Source: Lachnospiraceae bacterium JLR.KK002
GTDB taxonomy: Bacteria > Bacillota > Clostridia > Lachnospirales > Lachnospiraceae
Length of the DNA stretch: 64,000 nucleotides
Assembly: GCA_036941025.1 (NCBI GenBank)
Contig: JAYMNP010000001.1
Span: forward strand, 3,308,501-3,372,500
Reading direction: 5' to 3'
The number at the start of each line of letters is the position of its first letter. Within the stretch, counting starts at the first letter, position 1. The notes under the pieces are model-generated. The model worked only from the letters and a program-made list of their open reading frames with translations, searched no databases and had not been told where the DNA came from. The position numbers and the translations under genes are program-made. Below are positions 34,531 through 42,402 of the stretch, piece after piece.

Positions 34531-34588
34531 CTCTTATAGGAAGACACTTTCTCGCTTTAGCATGACAAGGTCTTTCCTGTTAAGAGAA
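34531..34588. repeat. Hairpin repeat family A, copy 3
   Basis: CTCTTATAGGAAGACACTTT ... CAAGGTCTTTCCTGTTAAGAG. Follows module C in the same order as at 30.3-30.5 kb. Confidence 0.8.
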
Positions 34589-34591
34589 AAA

Positions 34592-34688
34592 AGGCTGTTG
34601 CAAAATACAGCTTATATACGATATATGGATGTAACCCATGTGGGCCGAATACCATACCCTGTATATAGCAGCTATTTTGCAACAGCCT
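34592..34688. repeat. Palindromic element ending GGCTGTTGCAAAATA, copy 1
   Basis: 97-bp element with perfect 16-bp terminal inverted repeats AGGCTGTTGCAAAATA / TATTTTGCAACAGCCT. A second, related copy is at 62382-62477. It has no coding capacity, so a MITE-like or terminator role is possible. It separates the chemoreceptor side from pgi. Confidence 0.75.
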
Positions 34689-34760
34689 CTCAACACACCG
34701 GACACAATCATCCGAATCGGATTTCCTGTCATGTGCCAGTGTATATTCTTCCTGTGCTTT

Positions 34761-36107
34761 TTACAGTCTCTTCAATAATTCTTCCCGTTCTGCCTCATAT
34801 CCCGGCTTGCCCAGTAACGCAAACATATTGCGTTTATAGCTTTCCACGCCAGGCTGATTGAAAGGATTCACTCCCAGCAGATATCCGCTCAGACCACAGG
34901 CAAACTCATAGAAATAAAACAGTTCGCCCAGATAAAACTCGTTCTGCTCCGGAATATTGATAACCAGATTAGGCACGTTTCCATCCGTATGCGCCAGAAT
35001 AGTTCCGTTCATGGCACTCTTGTTGACAAAATCCATATCCTTGCCTGCAAGATAGTTCAAACCATCCAAATCCACCGGTTCCTCATTGATTTTCACCGTA
35101 CTGCGCGCCTTTTCCACATTCATTACAGTTTCAAACATAATTCTGGCACCGTCCTGAATAAACTGTCCCATAGAATGGAGGTCTGTGGTCAGATCCACGG
35201 AAGCGGGGAAAATACCTTTCTGATCTTTTCCTTCACTTTCGCCGTAAAGCTGTTTCCACCATTCTGAAACATAGTGAAGGGCCGGTTCATAATTGGCAAG
35301 TACTTCTACTGCCTTGCCTTTTCTCAGCAGGATATTGCGCACTGCTGCATACTGCATGGCGTCATTTTCCGCAAAGGGCTGATTTAAAGCCATCTCGCGT
35401 CCTTTTGCCGCGCCTTCCATCAGTTTATCTATATCAGCGCCGCTGACTGCAATGGGAAGAAGACCTACTGCGGTCAGTACGGAAAAACGTCCGCCTACAT
35501 CATCCGGTACCACAAAACTCTCATATCCTTCTTCCGTTGCAAGACCCTTTAATGCTCCTCTTGCTTTATCTGTGGTCGCATAGATACGTTTTGCCGCTCC
35601 CTCTTTGCCATATTTCTTTTCCAGCATTTCCTTAAATACCCGGAACGCGATGGCCGGCTCTGTGGTGGTTCCTGACTTTGAAATAATATTAACTGAGAAA
35701 TCACGGTCACCGATTACTTCAATCAGTCCGGCAAGATATGTGCTGCTGATACTGTTTCCTGCATAATAGATTTCCGGTGTTTTACGGATTTCCTTTGAGA
35801 CATTATTATAGAATCCGTGCCTCAGGAATTCAATGGCAGCTCTCGCGCCCAGATAGGAACCGCCGATTCCAATCACAACAAGCACCTCTGAATCACTCTG
35901 AATTCTTGCAGCCGCTTTTTTAATCCTGTCATATTCTTCCCTGTCATATTCTACCGGCAAATCCAGCCATCCCAGAAAATCATTTCCTGCTCCGTTTTTG
36001 GAAACCAGAAGTTCTCTGGCATCTTCTACCAGTTTTGTCATATAACTGACTTCTTCCTGACTGATAAATCCTGCAGCTTTCCCATAATCAAATGATACTT
36101 TTTCCAT
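34761..36107 (-). CDS. pgi: Glucose-6-phosphate isomerase
   Basis: Interconverts glucose 6-phosphate and fructose 6-phosphate in glycolysis. 448 residues, the shorter Gram-positive type. Sugar-phosphate-binding SIS motifs are present: [37 protein letters not shown], and the C-terminal family signature around [21 protein letters not shown] (read here as [20 protein letters not shown]). Start 36107 follows AAAGGAGTG; the upstream in-frame codon at 36131 has no such site. Single-gene unit flanked by repeats downstream. Confidence 0.96.
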   Translation of the reverse strand: MEKVSFDYGKAAGFISQEEVSYMTKLVEDARELLVSKNGAGNDFLGWLDLPVEYDREEYDRIKKAAARIQSDSEVLVVIGIGGSYLGARAAIEFLRHGFYNNVSKEIRKTPEIYYAGNSISSTYLAGLIEVIGDRDFSVNIISKSGTTTEPAIAFRVFKEMLEKKYGKEGAAKRIYATTDKARGALKGLATEEGYESFVVPDDVGGRFSVLTAVGLLPIAVSGADIDKLMEGAAKGREMALNQPFAENDAMQYAAVRNILLRKGKAVEVLANYEPALHYVSEWWKQLYGESEGKDQKGIFPASVDLTTDLHSMGQFIQDGARIMFETVMNVEKARSTVKINEEPVDLDGLNYLAGKDMDFVNKSAMNGTILAHTDGNVPNLVINIPEQNEFYLGELFYFYEFACGLSGYLLGVNPFNQPGVESYKRNMFALLGKPGYEAEREELLKRL

Positions 36108-36255
36108 GATTTCCACTCCTTTGTTTTTCACCCATTTCGAAAAGAATCCATTCGTCGTGTTGCCATTTTATACTGCCCGAAGGCCATAATATCTGCCAAC
36201 ATCTACCATTGTATTGTAACAAATATGCTCTGCTTCGTCAAACAGAAAAGCCCTT

Positions 36256-36597
36256 TCAGGAAAAGTATTCCTGCAGCACCGCATTAAATAGTTTCTCATC
36301 CTCCAGTCTCTTCTTCTCCTGCTCTGCAGACATTTTCAGCTTCTCCTGCTCTCCGGTATGTACCTGTACCGGTTCTGCCTCAGGTTTCACATCTTCCTCG
36401 TATTCCTCTTCTTCTCTCAGTATCACATCAAAATAAGCCTTTATCTTTTCCGTAATATTTCCAAGGCTTTTATTCAGCTTTTTTATCTGTCGTAAAATCC
36501 CTGCAAGAAGCAGTAAAAGCAGTACCCCTGCAAAGATAATTGCCGCCTGTTTCAGAATTCCATTATAATTCTGCCAGAAATTCATCAGTTCTTCCAT
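36256..36597 (-). CDS. Small membrane-anchored protein, function unknown
   Basis: Protein of about 113 residues with one N-terminal transmembrane helix (AAIIFAGVLLLLLLAGIL), a basic juxtamembrane segment (RQIKKLNKSLGNITEKIK) and a strongly acidic, helical C-terminus (REEEEYEEDVKPEAEP, EQEKLKMSAEQEKKRLEDEK). Topology suggests a cytoplasmic tail. No family recognised. Start 36597 has AGGAGG at nine bases; ATG 36603 is only three bases away from it. It lies upstream of pgi on the same strand, divergent from murG. Confidence 0.6.
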   Translation of the reverse strand: MEELMNFWQNYNGILKQAAIIFAGVLLLLLLAGILRQIKKLNKSLGNITEKIKAYFDVILREEEEYEEDVKPEAEPVQVHTGEQEKLKMSAEQEKKRLEDEKLFNAVLQEYFS

Positions 36598-36709
36598 AAG
36601 CATGTCCCTCCTTTTCACATCTTATTATAAATATTCCTGCCCGGTCTGTGAAGTATTCAAAAGGCTTTTTTCGCCGCATGTTTCAACCATTTCCGACAAT
36701 TTGCTTCTC

Positions 36710-36737
36710 TTGACTTTTCGCCAGAACAGTATAAGAT
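36710..36737 (+). promoter_or_regulatory. Sigma-A-like promoter of murG
   Basis: TTGACT (36710-36715), 16-bp spacer, TAAGAT (36732-36737), 38 bp before the murG ATG. Confidence 0.6.
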
Positions 36738-36775
36738 AAGAGTGAGGCAAATCAGAAAACGGTCAGGAGGTTACT

Positions 36776-37840
36776 ATGAAAAGAATTGTTTTGACAGGCG
36801 GAGGCACCGCCGGGCATGTAACGCCCAATATCGCCCTGCTTCCCAGATTAAAAGAACTTGGTTACGATATCCGTTACATTGGCTCCCGTGACGGAATTGA
36901 AAAGAAACTGATAGAGCAGTATGATATCCCTTACTATGGTATTTCTTCCGGCAAACTGCGCAGGTATTTCGACTGGAAGAATTTTTCCGACCCTTTCAGG
37001 GTCATCAAAGGCTACGGACAGGCCCGTTCCCTGCTTAAAAAACTGAAGCCGGATGTGGTGTTTTCCAAAGGAGGGTTCGTCTCTGTTCCTGTAATTATGG
37101 CCGCAAAACACCGCAGAATCCCGGCTGTCATACACGAATCAGACATTACCCCCGGTCTGGCCAATAAACTGGCCATTCCAAACGCTACAAAAGTCTGCTG
37201 CAATTTTCCGGAAACCTTAAAATATCTTCCCCCGGACAAAGCTGTTCTGACAGGCTCCCCCATACGCCAGGAACTGCTGTCCGGCAATCCTTTAAACGGT
37301 CTTACATACTGCCATTTTAAAGCAGGAAAACCGGTAATTATGATTATCGGCGGAAGCAGCGGTTCTCAGTTAATCAACGAAACCATCCGGGGCCTCCTTC
37401 CGGAACTGCTGAAAGATTACCAGGTACTGCATTTATGCGGAAAAGGAAATCTGGACGAGACACTTGACAATACGGAAGGGTATGTGCAGTTTGAATATGC
37501 AAATAAAGAATTGAGCGATATGTTTGCACTGGCAGACATCGTAGTCTCCAGAGCCGGCGCCAACGCCATCTGCGAACTGCTGGCTCTGCGGAAACCCAAT
37601 ATTTTAATTCCTCTCTCTGCCAGCGCCAGCCGGGGAGATCAGATTTTGAACGCCCGTTCTTTTGAACGTCAGGGCTTCAGCGTAGTAATTGAAGAAGAAC
37701 AGCTCAGCCAGGAAGTTCTGCTGGAAGCCATCCGGAATCTGTTTAAAAACCGCAGCCAGTATGCAGAAGCCATGGCCGGAAGCGAACAGCTCAATTCTGT
37801 GGAAACTGTGGTGCAGCTTTTAGAGCAGGCTGCCGGATAA
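36776..37840 (+). CDS. murG: MurG, lipid II-forming GlcNAc transferase
   Basis: Adds GlcNAc from UDP-GlcNAc to lipid I on the inner membrane face, giving lipid II for peptidoglycan. 354 residues. N-terminal glycine-rich loop IVLTGGGTAGHVTPNIAL, the second loop KGGFVSVPVIMAAK, the IHESDITPGLANKLA block, and the C-terminal donor-binding GGSSGSQLINE and SRAGANAICELLAL segments are all characteristic. Start follows GGAGG. Here murG stands alone, away from a division/cell-wall cluster, with its own promoter. Confidence 0.95.
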   Translation: MKRIVLTGGGTAGHVTPNIALLPRLKELGYDIRYIGSRDGIEKKLIEQYDIPYYGISSGKLRRYFDWKNFSDPFRVIKGYGQARSLLKKLKPDVVFSKGGFVSVPVIMAAKHRRIPAVIHESDITPGLANKLAIPNATKVCCNFPETLKYLPPDKAVLTGSPIRQELLSGNPLNGLTYCHFKAGKPVIMIIGGSSGSQLINETIRGLLPELLKDYQVLHLCGKGNLDETLDNTEGYVQFEYANKELSDMFALADIVVSRAGANAICELLALRKPNILIPLSASASRGDQILNARSFERQGFSVVIEEEQLSQEVLLEAIRNLFKNRSQYAEAMAGSEQLNSVETVVQLLEQAAG

Positions 37841-37942
37841 CATGACGGTATCCAAACCAGGATACCGGACAGCAAAACAGTTTCCGCAGACAGGCAACCG
37901 GAGAACTGCGTCCCTGAACTCAGACAGGGGAACAGAACACCC

Positions 37943-38005
37943 TTTTATTCTACCGAAAAGAACTTGTTACGCTAATGCGTGAAAGTATTTTTCGGCAGAA
38001 TAAAA
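37943..38005. repeat. Hairpin repeat family A, copy 4 (inverted)
   Basis: TTATTCTACCGAAAAGAACT ... AGTATTTTTCGGCAGAATAA, between convergent murG and the HIT gene; could serve as a bidirectional terminator. Confidence 0.8.
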
Positions 38006-38030
38006 ATCAGGGTGTACACTTTGTTCTTAT

Positions 38031-38453
38031 TTATTCTGCCGGCTGCTGAAGTTTCCGGCAGATTTCTTCCATTTCTTCCGGCGATACTTCCTGATGATTC
38101 CAGCACAGCCTGTCCTGGTTCCCGTCATTCTCGTATCTGGGAATCAGATGCATGTGGAAATGAAATACGGTCTGGCCCGCTGCCTCTCCATTGTTCTGCA
38201 CAAGGTTGAATCCGTCGCATTCCAGCACTTCTGTCATATGAGCAGCCAGTTTTTTTGCAAGAATCATAACTTTTACTGCCAGTTCCTCCGGCAGTTCAAA
38301 AAGATTGCCATAATGCTCCTTCGGAATAATCAGTGCATGTCCTTTTACCGCCGGACTGATATCCAGAATTACCCGGAATTCGGAATCCTCATATATGGTT
38401 TTCGAGGGAATCTCCCCGGCAGCGATTTTACAGAAAATACAGTCTTCTTTCAT
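38031..38453 (-). CDS. HIT-family nucleotide hydrolase/transferase
   Basis: Histidine-triad protein of 140 residues. The catalytic triad is HFHMHLIPR (H-x-H-x-H) near residue 100, and a zinc-ligand C-x-x-C (DCIFCKI) opens the protein. LIIPKEHYGNLFELP is the second conserved block. HIT proteins hydrolyse nucleoside phosphoramidates or similar substrates; the actual substrate is unknown. It is 14 bp downstream of the flavodoxin-SCP2 gene and co-oriented, so likely an operon. Confidence 0.92.
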   Translation of the reverse strand: MKEDCIFCKIAAGEIPSKTIYEDSEFRVILDISPAVKGHALIIPKEHYGNLFELPEELAVKVMILAKKLAAHMTEVLECDGFNLVQNNGEAAGQTVFHFHMHLIPRYENDGNQDRLCWNHQEVSPEEMEEICRKLQQPAE

Positions 38454-38467
38454 TCTTAACCTCCTGT

Positions 38468-39460
38468 CTAACTGAAATTAAATATCTGATCCAGCATTTT
38501 TAATGTTTTAAAGTTTCCTTTTGCGGTCATTTCCCCTGTCATAAAAGCTCTCTGAAAACTCATCCTGCCCTGAATAATATTATCCATCACGGCAGGCGTC
38601 AGCTTGGTATAAACATCTACTTTTTCTCCCTGTCCGTAATGTACCCGCAGTTCTTCATTATGGACTTCCACGGTCAGGGGCTTTTTCTTCCCGTCAATCA
38701 TAAAAAGATAGGTGGCGGAAAAATCATCCTGTGGAACAAAGTGAGACTCCAGCTCCGTAATATATGCCATTTCTGCATTTTCCTCACTCTGTCCCAGCAA
38801 ATCCCGGAACATACTGCTCAGTTCTTCAATATCTTCTTTCTGTTTCTTCACATAAACATCGTCAGATACAAATTTTGAGAGCTGCTCACTTTCCTGAGGC
38901 GTCAGTTCCAGCTGCTGAGGCCGCAGAACAGACTGTTTTACCGCCTGATTGCTGTTCGGCAGACTTTTTAATTTCTGAGAAATGGTACGGTACAGATTTT
39001 CTGCTTTTTTCTCAATCAGCACCGTATAATCCCGGTTCATTTCAAAGGAAATCAGATCTTCCACATAGCCGCACAGGCCGCTGCAGGGCAGGCCGCCCAG
39101 AATTTCCCAGGCACTTGCCAGAGCAATCTCACCTTCCCGTTCTCCATATGTGGTGGACATTACGATGGGCTGCATGTAGGTAGTGGCAAATTTCTCCTTA
39201 TCTCCATAGAGCCAGCAGGCGTCCAGGAACTGCTGCATATAACCGCCGATTCCCAGCCATTCCACCGTTGTGGCCAGAACGATTCCATCTGCGTCCTTAA
39301 TGGTCTGGGGCAGAGTGGAAATACTGTTTTTATGTTCATATATATTGTAACGCTCTACTGTCACCCGGAGTTCAACCAGAACTTCCTGCATTTTATTAAT
39401 TACATATAAGGTGGGATCATCCAGTAATCCCCGTCCGCCATAATAAATATTTACTTTCAT
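38468..39460 (-). CDS. Flavodoxin-like protein fused to an SCP2-like domain
   Basis: 330 residues. The N-terminal ~180 residues resemble NADPH-dependent FMN reductase/flavodoxin folds (KVNIYYGGRGLLDDPTLYVI, DADGIVLATTVEWLGIGGYM, PIVMSTTYGEREGEIALASA). A helical linker follows, and residues about 225-330 resemble the sterol-carrier SCP2 fold: ATYLFMIDGKKKPLTVEVHN, VDVYTKLTPAVMDNIIQGRM and FMTGEMTAKGNFKTLKMLDQ. The fusion suggests a redox protein acting on a hydrophobic ligand, but neither ligand nor partner is evident. It precedes the HIT gene. Confidence 0.8.
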   Translation of the reverse strand: MKVNIYYGGRGLLDDPTLYVINKMQEVLVELRVTVERYNIYEHKNSISTLPQTIKDADGIVLATTVEWLGIGGYMQQFLDACWLYGDKEKFATTYMQPIVMSTTYGEREGEIALASAWEILGGLPCSGLCGYVEDLISFEMNRDYTVLIEKKAENLYRTISQKLKSLPNSNQAVKQSVLRPQQLELTPQESEQLSKFVSDDVYVKKQKEDIEELSSMFRDLLGQSEENAEMAYITELESHFVPQDDFSATYLFMIDGKKKPLTVEVHNEELRVHYGQGEKVDVYTKLTPAVMDNIIQGRMSFQRAFMTGEMTAKGNFKTLKMLDQIFNFS

Positions 39461-39546
39461 ACCAGAGCCTCCAAATTTTTCAATATCCTTAGTATATAAA
39501 TTTTTGGAGGCAAAGTCAACTACAGCCTTGGCCGCACCTCTTTCAT

Positions 39547-40884
39547 TCAGACAAACAGGTACTCCTCCACGCCAAAACGGACGCGGTCATTTCTGCACAT
39601 TGCTTTCTTCTGATGATATTCCAGGGGGATTTCATTCAGGTATGTCCCATTGGTAGAATTCAGATCTTCAAGATAATATTCCATTTCCTGACGGCTGATT
39701 CTGGCATGGAGCCGGCTGATTCCTTCTGCTTCAATAATTCCCTGAGCCTGCTGCCTGTTTTTCCCAATCAGAAATTCATCTCCTGTAATCAGAATATCCC
39801 CGCACCCATGTATGCCCTGATATATCAGCTTTCCCATGGGGTCCTGTCCGCGGACTGCCAGAATTTCCGTAGGATGAAGCTGTACGCATTCTTCCGGTTT
39901 TGCTTCCGCAGGCGCTTTACTGAGAAATAAATCCGCTTTTTCCTCCTTCTTTTTCCGAAATTCCGCCTTCTGAAACAGTTTTCTCCCGGAACTTTTATTC
40001 CGGAATGGTTTCTTATTTTCTGTCTTTTTCTCCTGTCCGAAATTTTTCTTTTTCAGACTGAACATTTCTTTTTCCAGCAATTTCTCCAACTGTTCTGAAA
40101 ACTGGCAGAACCATGTATAGTTGCCCGAACGGATTTTGATTCTGTCCGCTGCCTTCTCCCACAGTTTTTTCTTCTCCGCCGCAGTTTCTTCCGGAATTTC
40201 CGCTGAAAAATATTCTTCCGGAAATTTTTCCTTTTTCTCCTCACCGGGTTCTTGTTTTTTCTGTTCCGCCATTGCAGTCTCCAGTATTTTATGTACACTG
40301 GCATTTTCTGCCAGACAATTCTGATACACCTGATACACCAGCTCCGTGGCCGCCTGATCCTGATGATCTGTTTTTCTGAGTATCCCCTCCATATAGCGTT
40401 CAAATGCTTCCGGGAGGCTTTCCTGCCAGAAAGGAAGATAGGTAAAATACAGGCTGCCATCCTCCAGATTCACATAAATATATTCTCCTTTCAGACAGAC
40501 TCCGGCTTCCCGCAGCAGATAGTCCGGCAGCACTCTGCAGAGTTCTTTTATGGAAAACAGAAGCCGCCAGAGAATTTCATACCCCATTTTTTTGCCCGAC
40601 AGATAGTCGTCTATCTGCTGTTTTCCGCTGATATCATACAGATAATACGTTTCGCCTTCCATAACAGTGATTTCCAGCTTCAGCAAACAAGGTATCTGTT
40701 TTCCCTCCATCATTTTCAGCTCACATGTTCCGGCTGTTCCCTGTGCCCTGATACACATATGGCTTCTGTGGAGATTTCTCCTGTAAGTTACATCCAGACC
40801 TGCTTCCCCCATCTTTTGTTTCTTTCCTTCTCTGATCTCATTCCTGTCTGCTCTCATGCTTCCTTCCAGACTCTCTTTTGTCAT
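39547..40884 (-). CDS. DUF6382-FHA domain protein of the Tad locus
   Basis: 445 residues. The N-terminal ~210 residues (LDVTYRRNLHRSHMCI..., GYEILWRLLFSIKELCRVLP, LFKGEYIYVNLEDGSL-like) match a Lachnospiraceae family, DUF6382. A lysine/glutamate-rich middle follows, and an FHA domain closes the protein at about 365-445 (FLIGKNRQQAQGI, ISRLHARISRQEMEYYLEDLN, STNGTYLNEI). FHA domains bind phosphothreonine, so it may link pilus assembly to Ser/Thr kinase signalling. Its ATG overlaps the TGA of the preceding TadE-like gene (ATGA). It is the last gene of the Tad operon. Confidence 0.85.
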   Translation of the reverse strand: MTKESLEGSMRADRNEIREGKKQKMGEAGLDVTYRRNLHRSHMCIRAQGTAGTCELKMMEGKQIPCLLKLEITVMEGETYYLYDISGKQQIDDYLSGKKMGYEILWRLLFSIKELCRVLPDYLLREAGVCLKGEYIYVNLEDGSLYFTYLPFWQESLPEAFERYMEGILRKTDHQDQAATELVYQVYQNCLAENASVHKILETAMAEQKKQEPGEEKKEKFPEEYFSAEIPEETAAEKKKLWEKAADRIKIRSGNYTWFCQFSEQLEKLLEKEMFSLKKKNFGQEKKTENKKPFRNKSSGRKLFQKAEFRKKKEEKADLFLSKAPAEAKPEECVQLHPTEILAVRGQDPMGKLIYQGIHGCGDILITGDEFLIGKNRQQAQGIIEAEGISRLHARISRQEMEYYLEDLNSTNGTYLNEIPLEYHQKKAMCRNDRVRFGVEEYLFV

Positions 40885-41081
40885 CCTGTCATTTCCTCCG
40901 ATAATTTTAATATACGAAACCGTTCCGCCGGGTCAGATTCTTCCCACATCTCCTGTTTTCCGGCAGTTGCAATTACTGCGCTGTACAGTTCCAGTCCCTG
41001 ATTCAGCACCAGCAGAATACAAAACAGAATAACCGGAAGAATCAACGTGGCTTCCACCGTCAGGCTGCCTCTGACTTTCAT
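40881..41081 (-). CDS. Short TadE-like pseudopilin
   Basis: 66-residue protein: MKVRGSLTVEATLILPVILF, the TadE-type N-terminus (GS-L-T-V-E-A) followed by a hydrophobic helix, then a short acidic tail. It is shorter than classic TadE. Its ATG overlaps the preceding stop (ATGA), and its stop overlaps the next start. Probably a minor pilus subunit processed by a prepilin peptidase encoded in the same operon. Confidence 0.8.
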   Translation of the reverse strand: MKVRGSLTVEATLILPVILFCILLVLNQGLELYSAVIATAGKQEMWEESDPAERFRILKLSEEMTG

Positions 41082-41500
41082 AACCGCCACCTGATTATCA
41101 TAACCACATAGGAAACCAGCAGAAACGGAACAAAAGCAATCTCTTCTTTTCCTTTCTTTTTTCCGGTCACCAGAAGAACCAGCGACCAGCAGGCAGCCAG
41201 CAAAAGCCCTGTAAAAAACAATTCCAGATTATTCAGGCCACCCAGATAAATACCGGTTACTGCCAGCAAAACGCCATCTCCCATGCCAATACTGCCATGG
41301 CTGAGCCAGCTTGCGGCTATCATCACCGCACCCGGAACCATTCCCCACAGCATACTGGCGGCAGAACATCCCGGAGCAAACAGGTGCAGCCAGACACCGA
41401 TAACGCCAAACATCAGAATATAAATCAATGTTACTTTCTTCTGTCTGATATCCTCCCAGGTACATAAACTTAACAGCCCCAGCAATACATATTTCTGCAT
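41078..41500 (-). CDS. Prepilin peptidase (TadV/CpaA-like), second copy
   Basis: A24-family aspartyl prepilin peptidase of 140 residues. The two catalytic aspartates are in TWEDIRQKK and SIGMGDGVLL (G-x-G-D). Several membrane helices surround them (LIYILMFGVIGVWLHLF, LELFFTGLLLAACWSLVLLV, FLLVSYVVMIIRW). It would cleave Flp/TadE leader peptides. Start 41500 has GGAGG upstream and lies one base after the TadE-like gene. A second prepilin peptidase opens the same operon at about 48.5-49.0 kb. Confidence 0.85.
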   Translation of the reverse strand: MQKYVLLGLLSLCTWEDIRQKKVTLIYILMFGVIGVWLHLFAPGCSAASMLWGMVPGAVMIAASWLSHGSIGMGDGVLLAVTGIYLGGLNNLELFFTGLLLAACWSLVLLVTGKKKGKEEIAFVPFLLVSYVVMIIRWRL

Positions 41501-41501
41501 G

Positions 41502-42368
41502 TCATTTTCCTCCACATCTTGTACAGGGCCTTTTTCCCCCTGTCTGTTCTTTTGGTATCATATACACCGTTCTCTTTAATCCGCTGCAGTTTACTTTCAG
41601 ATGATAACTCTCCCCTTCACGGGTAACATAAACCACAGCTCCCGGTTTTTTTCCTCTGGCACAGTGCCCGCAGGCACTGCAGGTGTTCCAGTCCGTGTTC
41701 AGCCTGTCAGAGGACACTGCCATCACGGACAGCTTCAGATGGGTACAGGTCCGGCTGGTATGAAATACCTGTTCCCTGGGCGTCACATACACCCATTCCT
41801 GTTCCTGATTCCCGGAATTACTCTCCTGGTTCCCAATCCACCTGACCATTCTGCAACTGTCCCGCAACTCTATACTTTTTTTTCCGAAAAATCTCAGAGG
41901 GAAAGGCACGGAATACCTGATCTGAGCATCAATCACTCTCTTATCCACGCGGGTCTGCTTCCAGGAGAATCCGGCGATTCCCAGTTGAATATGAGAAATA
42001 GGGCAATTCTGTACTGCCAGTTCCTTATAAAATACAGCCTTTGTCATATTCTCCGCTGCTTTTTCTGAAATCTCATCCATAAGAGACACCTCTGCCACCG
42101 CTTTGTCCAGCGAATTTTCCACAATATACTGAATCTGCATGATTCGAAAGAGAAACAGTATCATAACCATTGCAAAGAGAAAAACAGGAAGCACCAGCGC
42201 CGCCTCTACCGTCAGGCTGCCCGGAACAGAGGAATGAAAAAGTGCCCCTGGCCGGAAGCGGGAATGACATTCCGGATACGCTTCGTGAGATATTCCATAA
42301 CAATTTTCTTTTTTATTCTGCTGCCTGAGAGAGTGTTTTTCATTTTCCTTTCCTGTTATCCAGGGCAC
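41502..42368 (-). CDS. TadE-like pseudopilin with cysteine-rich C-terminus
   Basis: 288 residues from GTG 42368, which follows AAGGAGG by nine bases; an in-frame GTG at 42461 lies in the preceding gene. A TadE segment GSLTVEAALVLPVFLFAMVM begins near residue 50. The extracytoplasmic part ends in two copies of a module: VYVTPREQVFHTSRTCTHLK and VYVTREGESYHLKVNCSGLK, each followed by a C-x-x-C (CSACGHC, CTRCGGK). The repeated H...C and CxxC pattern suggests metal binding or disulfides in a pilus tip or adapter. Function inferred from context only. Confidence 0.75.
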   Translation of the reverse strand: MPWITGKENEKHSLRQQNKKENCYGISHEAYPECHSRFRPGALFHSSVPGSLTVEAALVLPVFLFAMVMILFLFRIMQIQYIVENSLDKAVAEVSLMDEISEKAAENMTKAVFYKELAVQNCPISHIQLGIAGFSWKQTRVDKRVIDAQIRYSVPFPLRFFGKKSIELRDSCRMVRWIGNQESNSGNQEQEWVYVTPREQVFHTSRTCTHLKLSVMAVSSDRLNTDWNTCSACGHCARGKKPGAVVYVTREGESYHLKVNCSGLKRTVYMIPKEQTGGKRPCTRCGGK

Positions 42369-42402
42369 TTTTTCATCCCTCCTTCCCGGACAGGCCTGAC
42401 TG

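Noticed and set aside
42110..42335. Short frame starting MKNTLSGSRIKKK upstream of the TadE-like segment
   Set aside because: It has a fair ribosome-binding site but ends after about 42 codons without entering the TadE frame; the GTG start at 42,368 gives a continuous protein with better spacing. A frameshift cannot be fully excluded.
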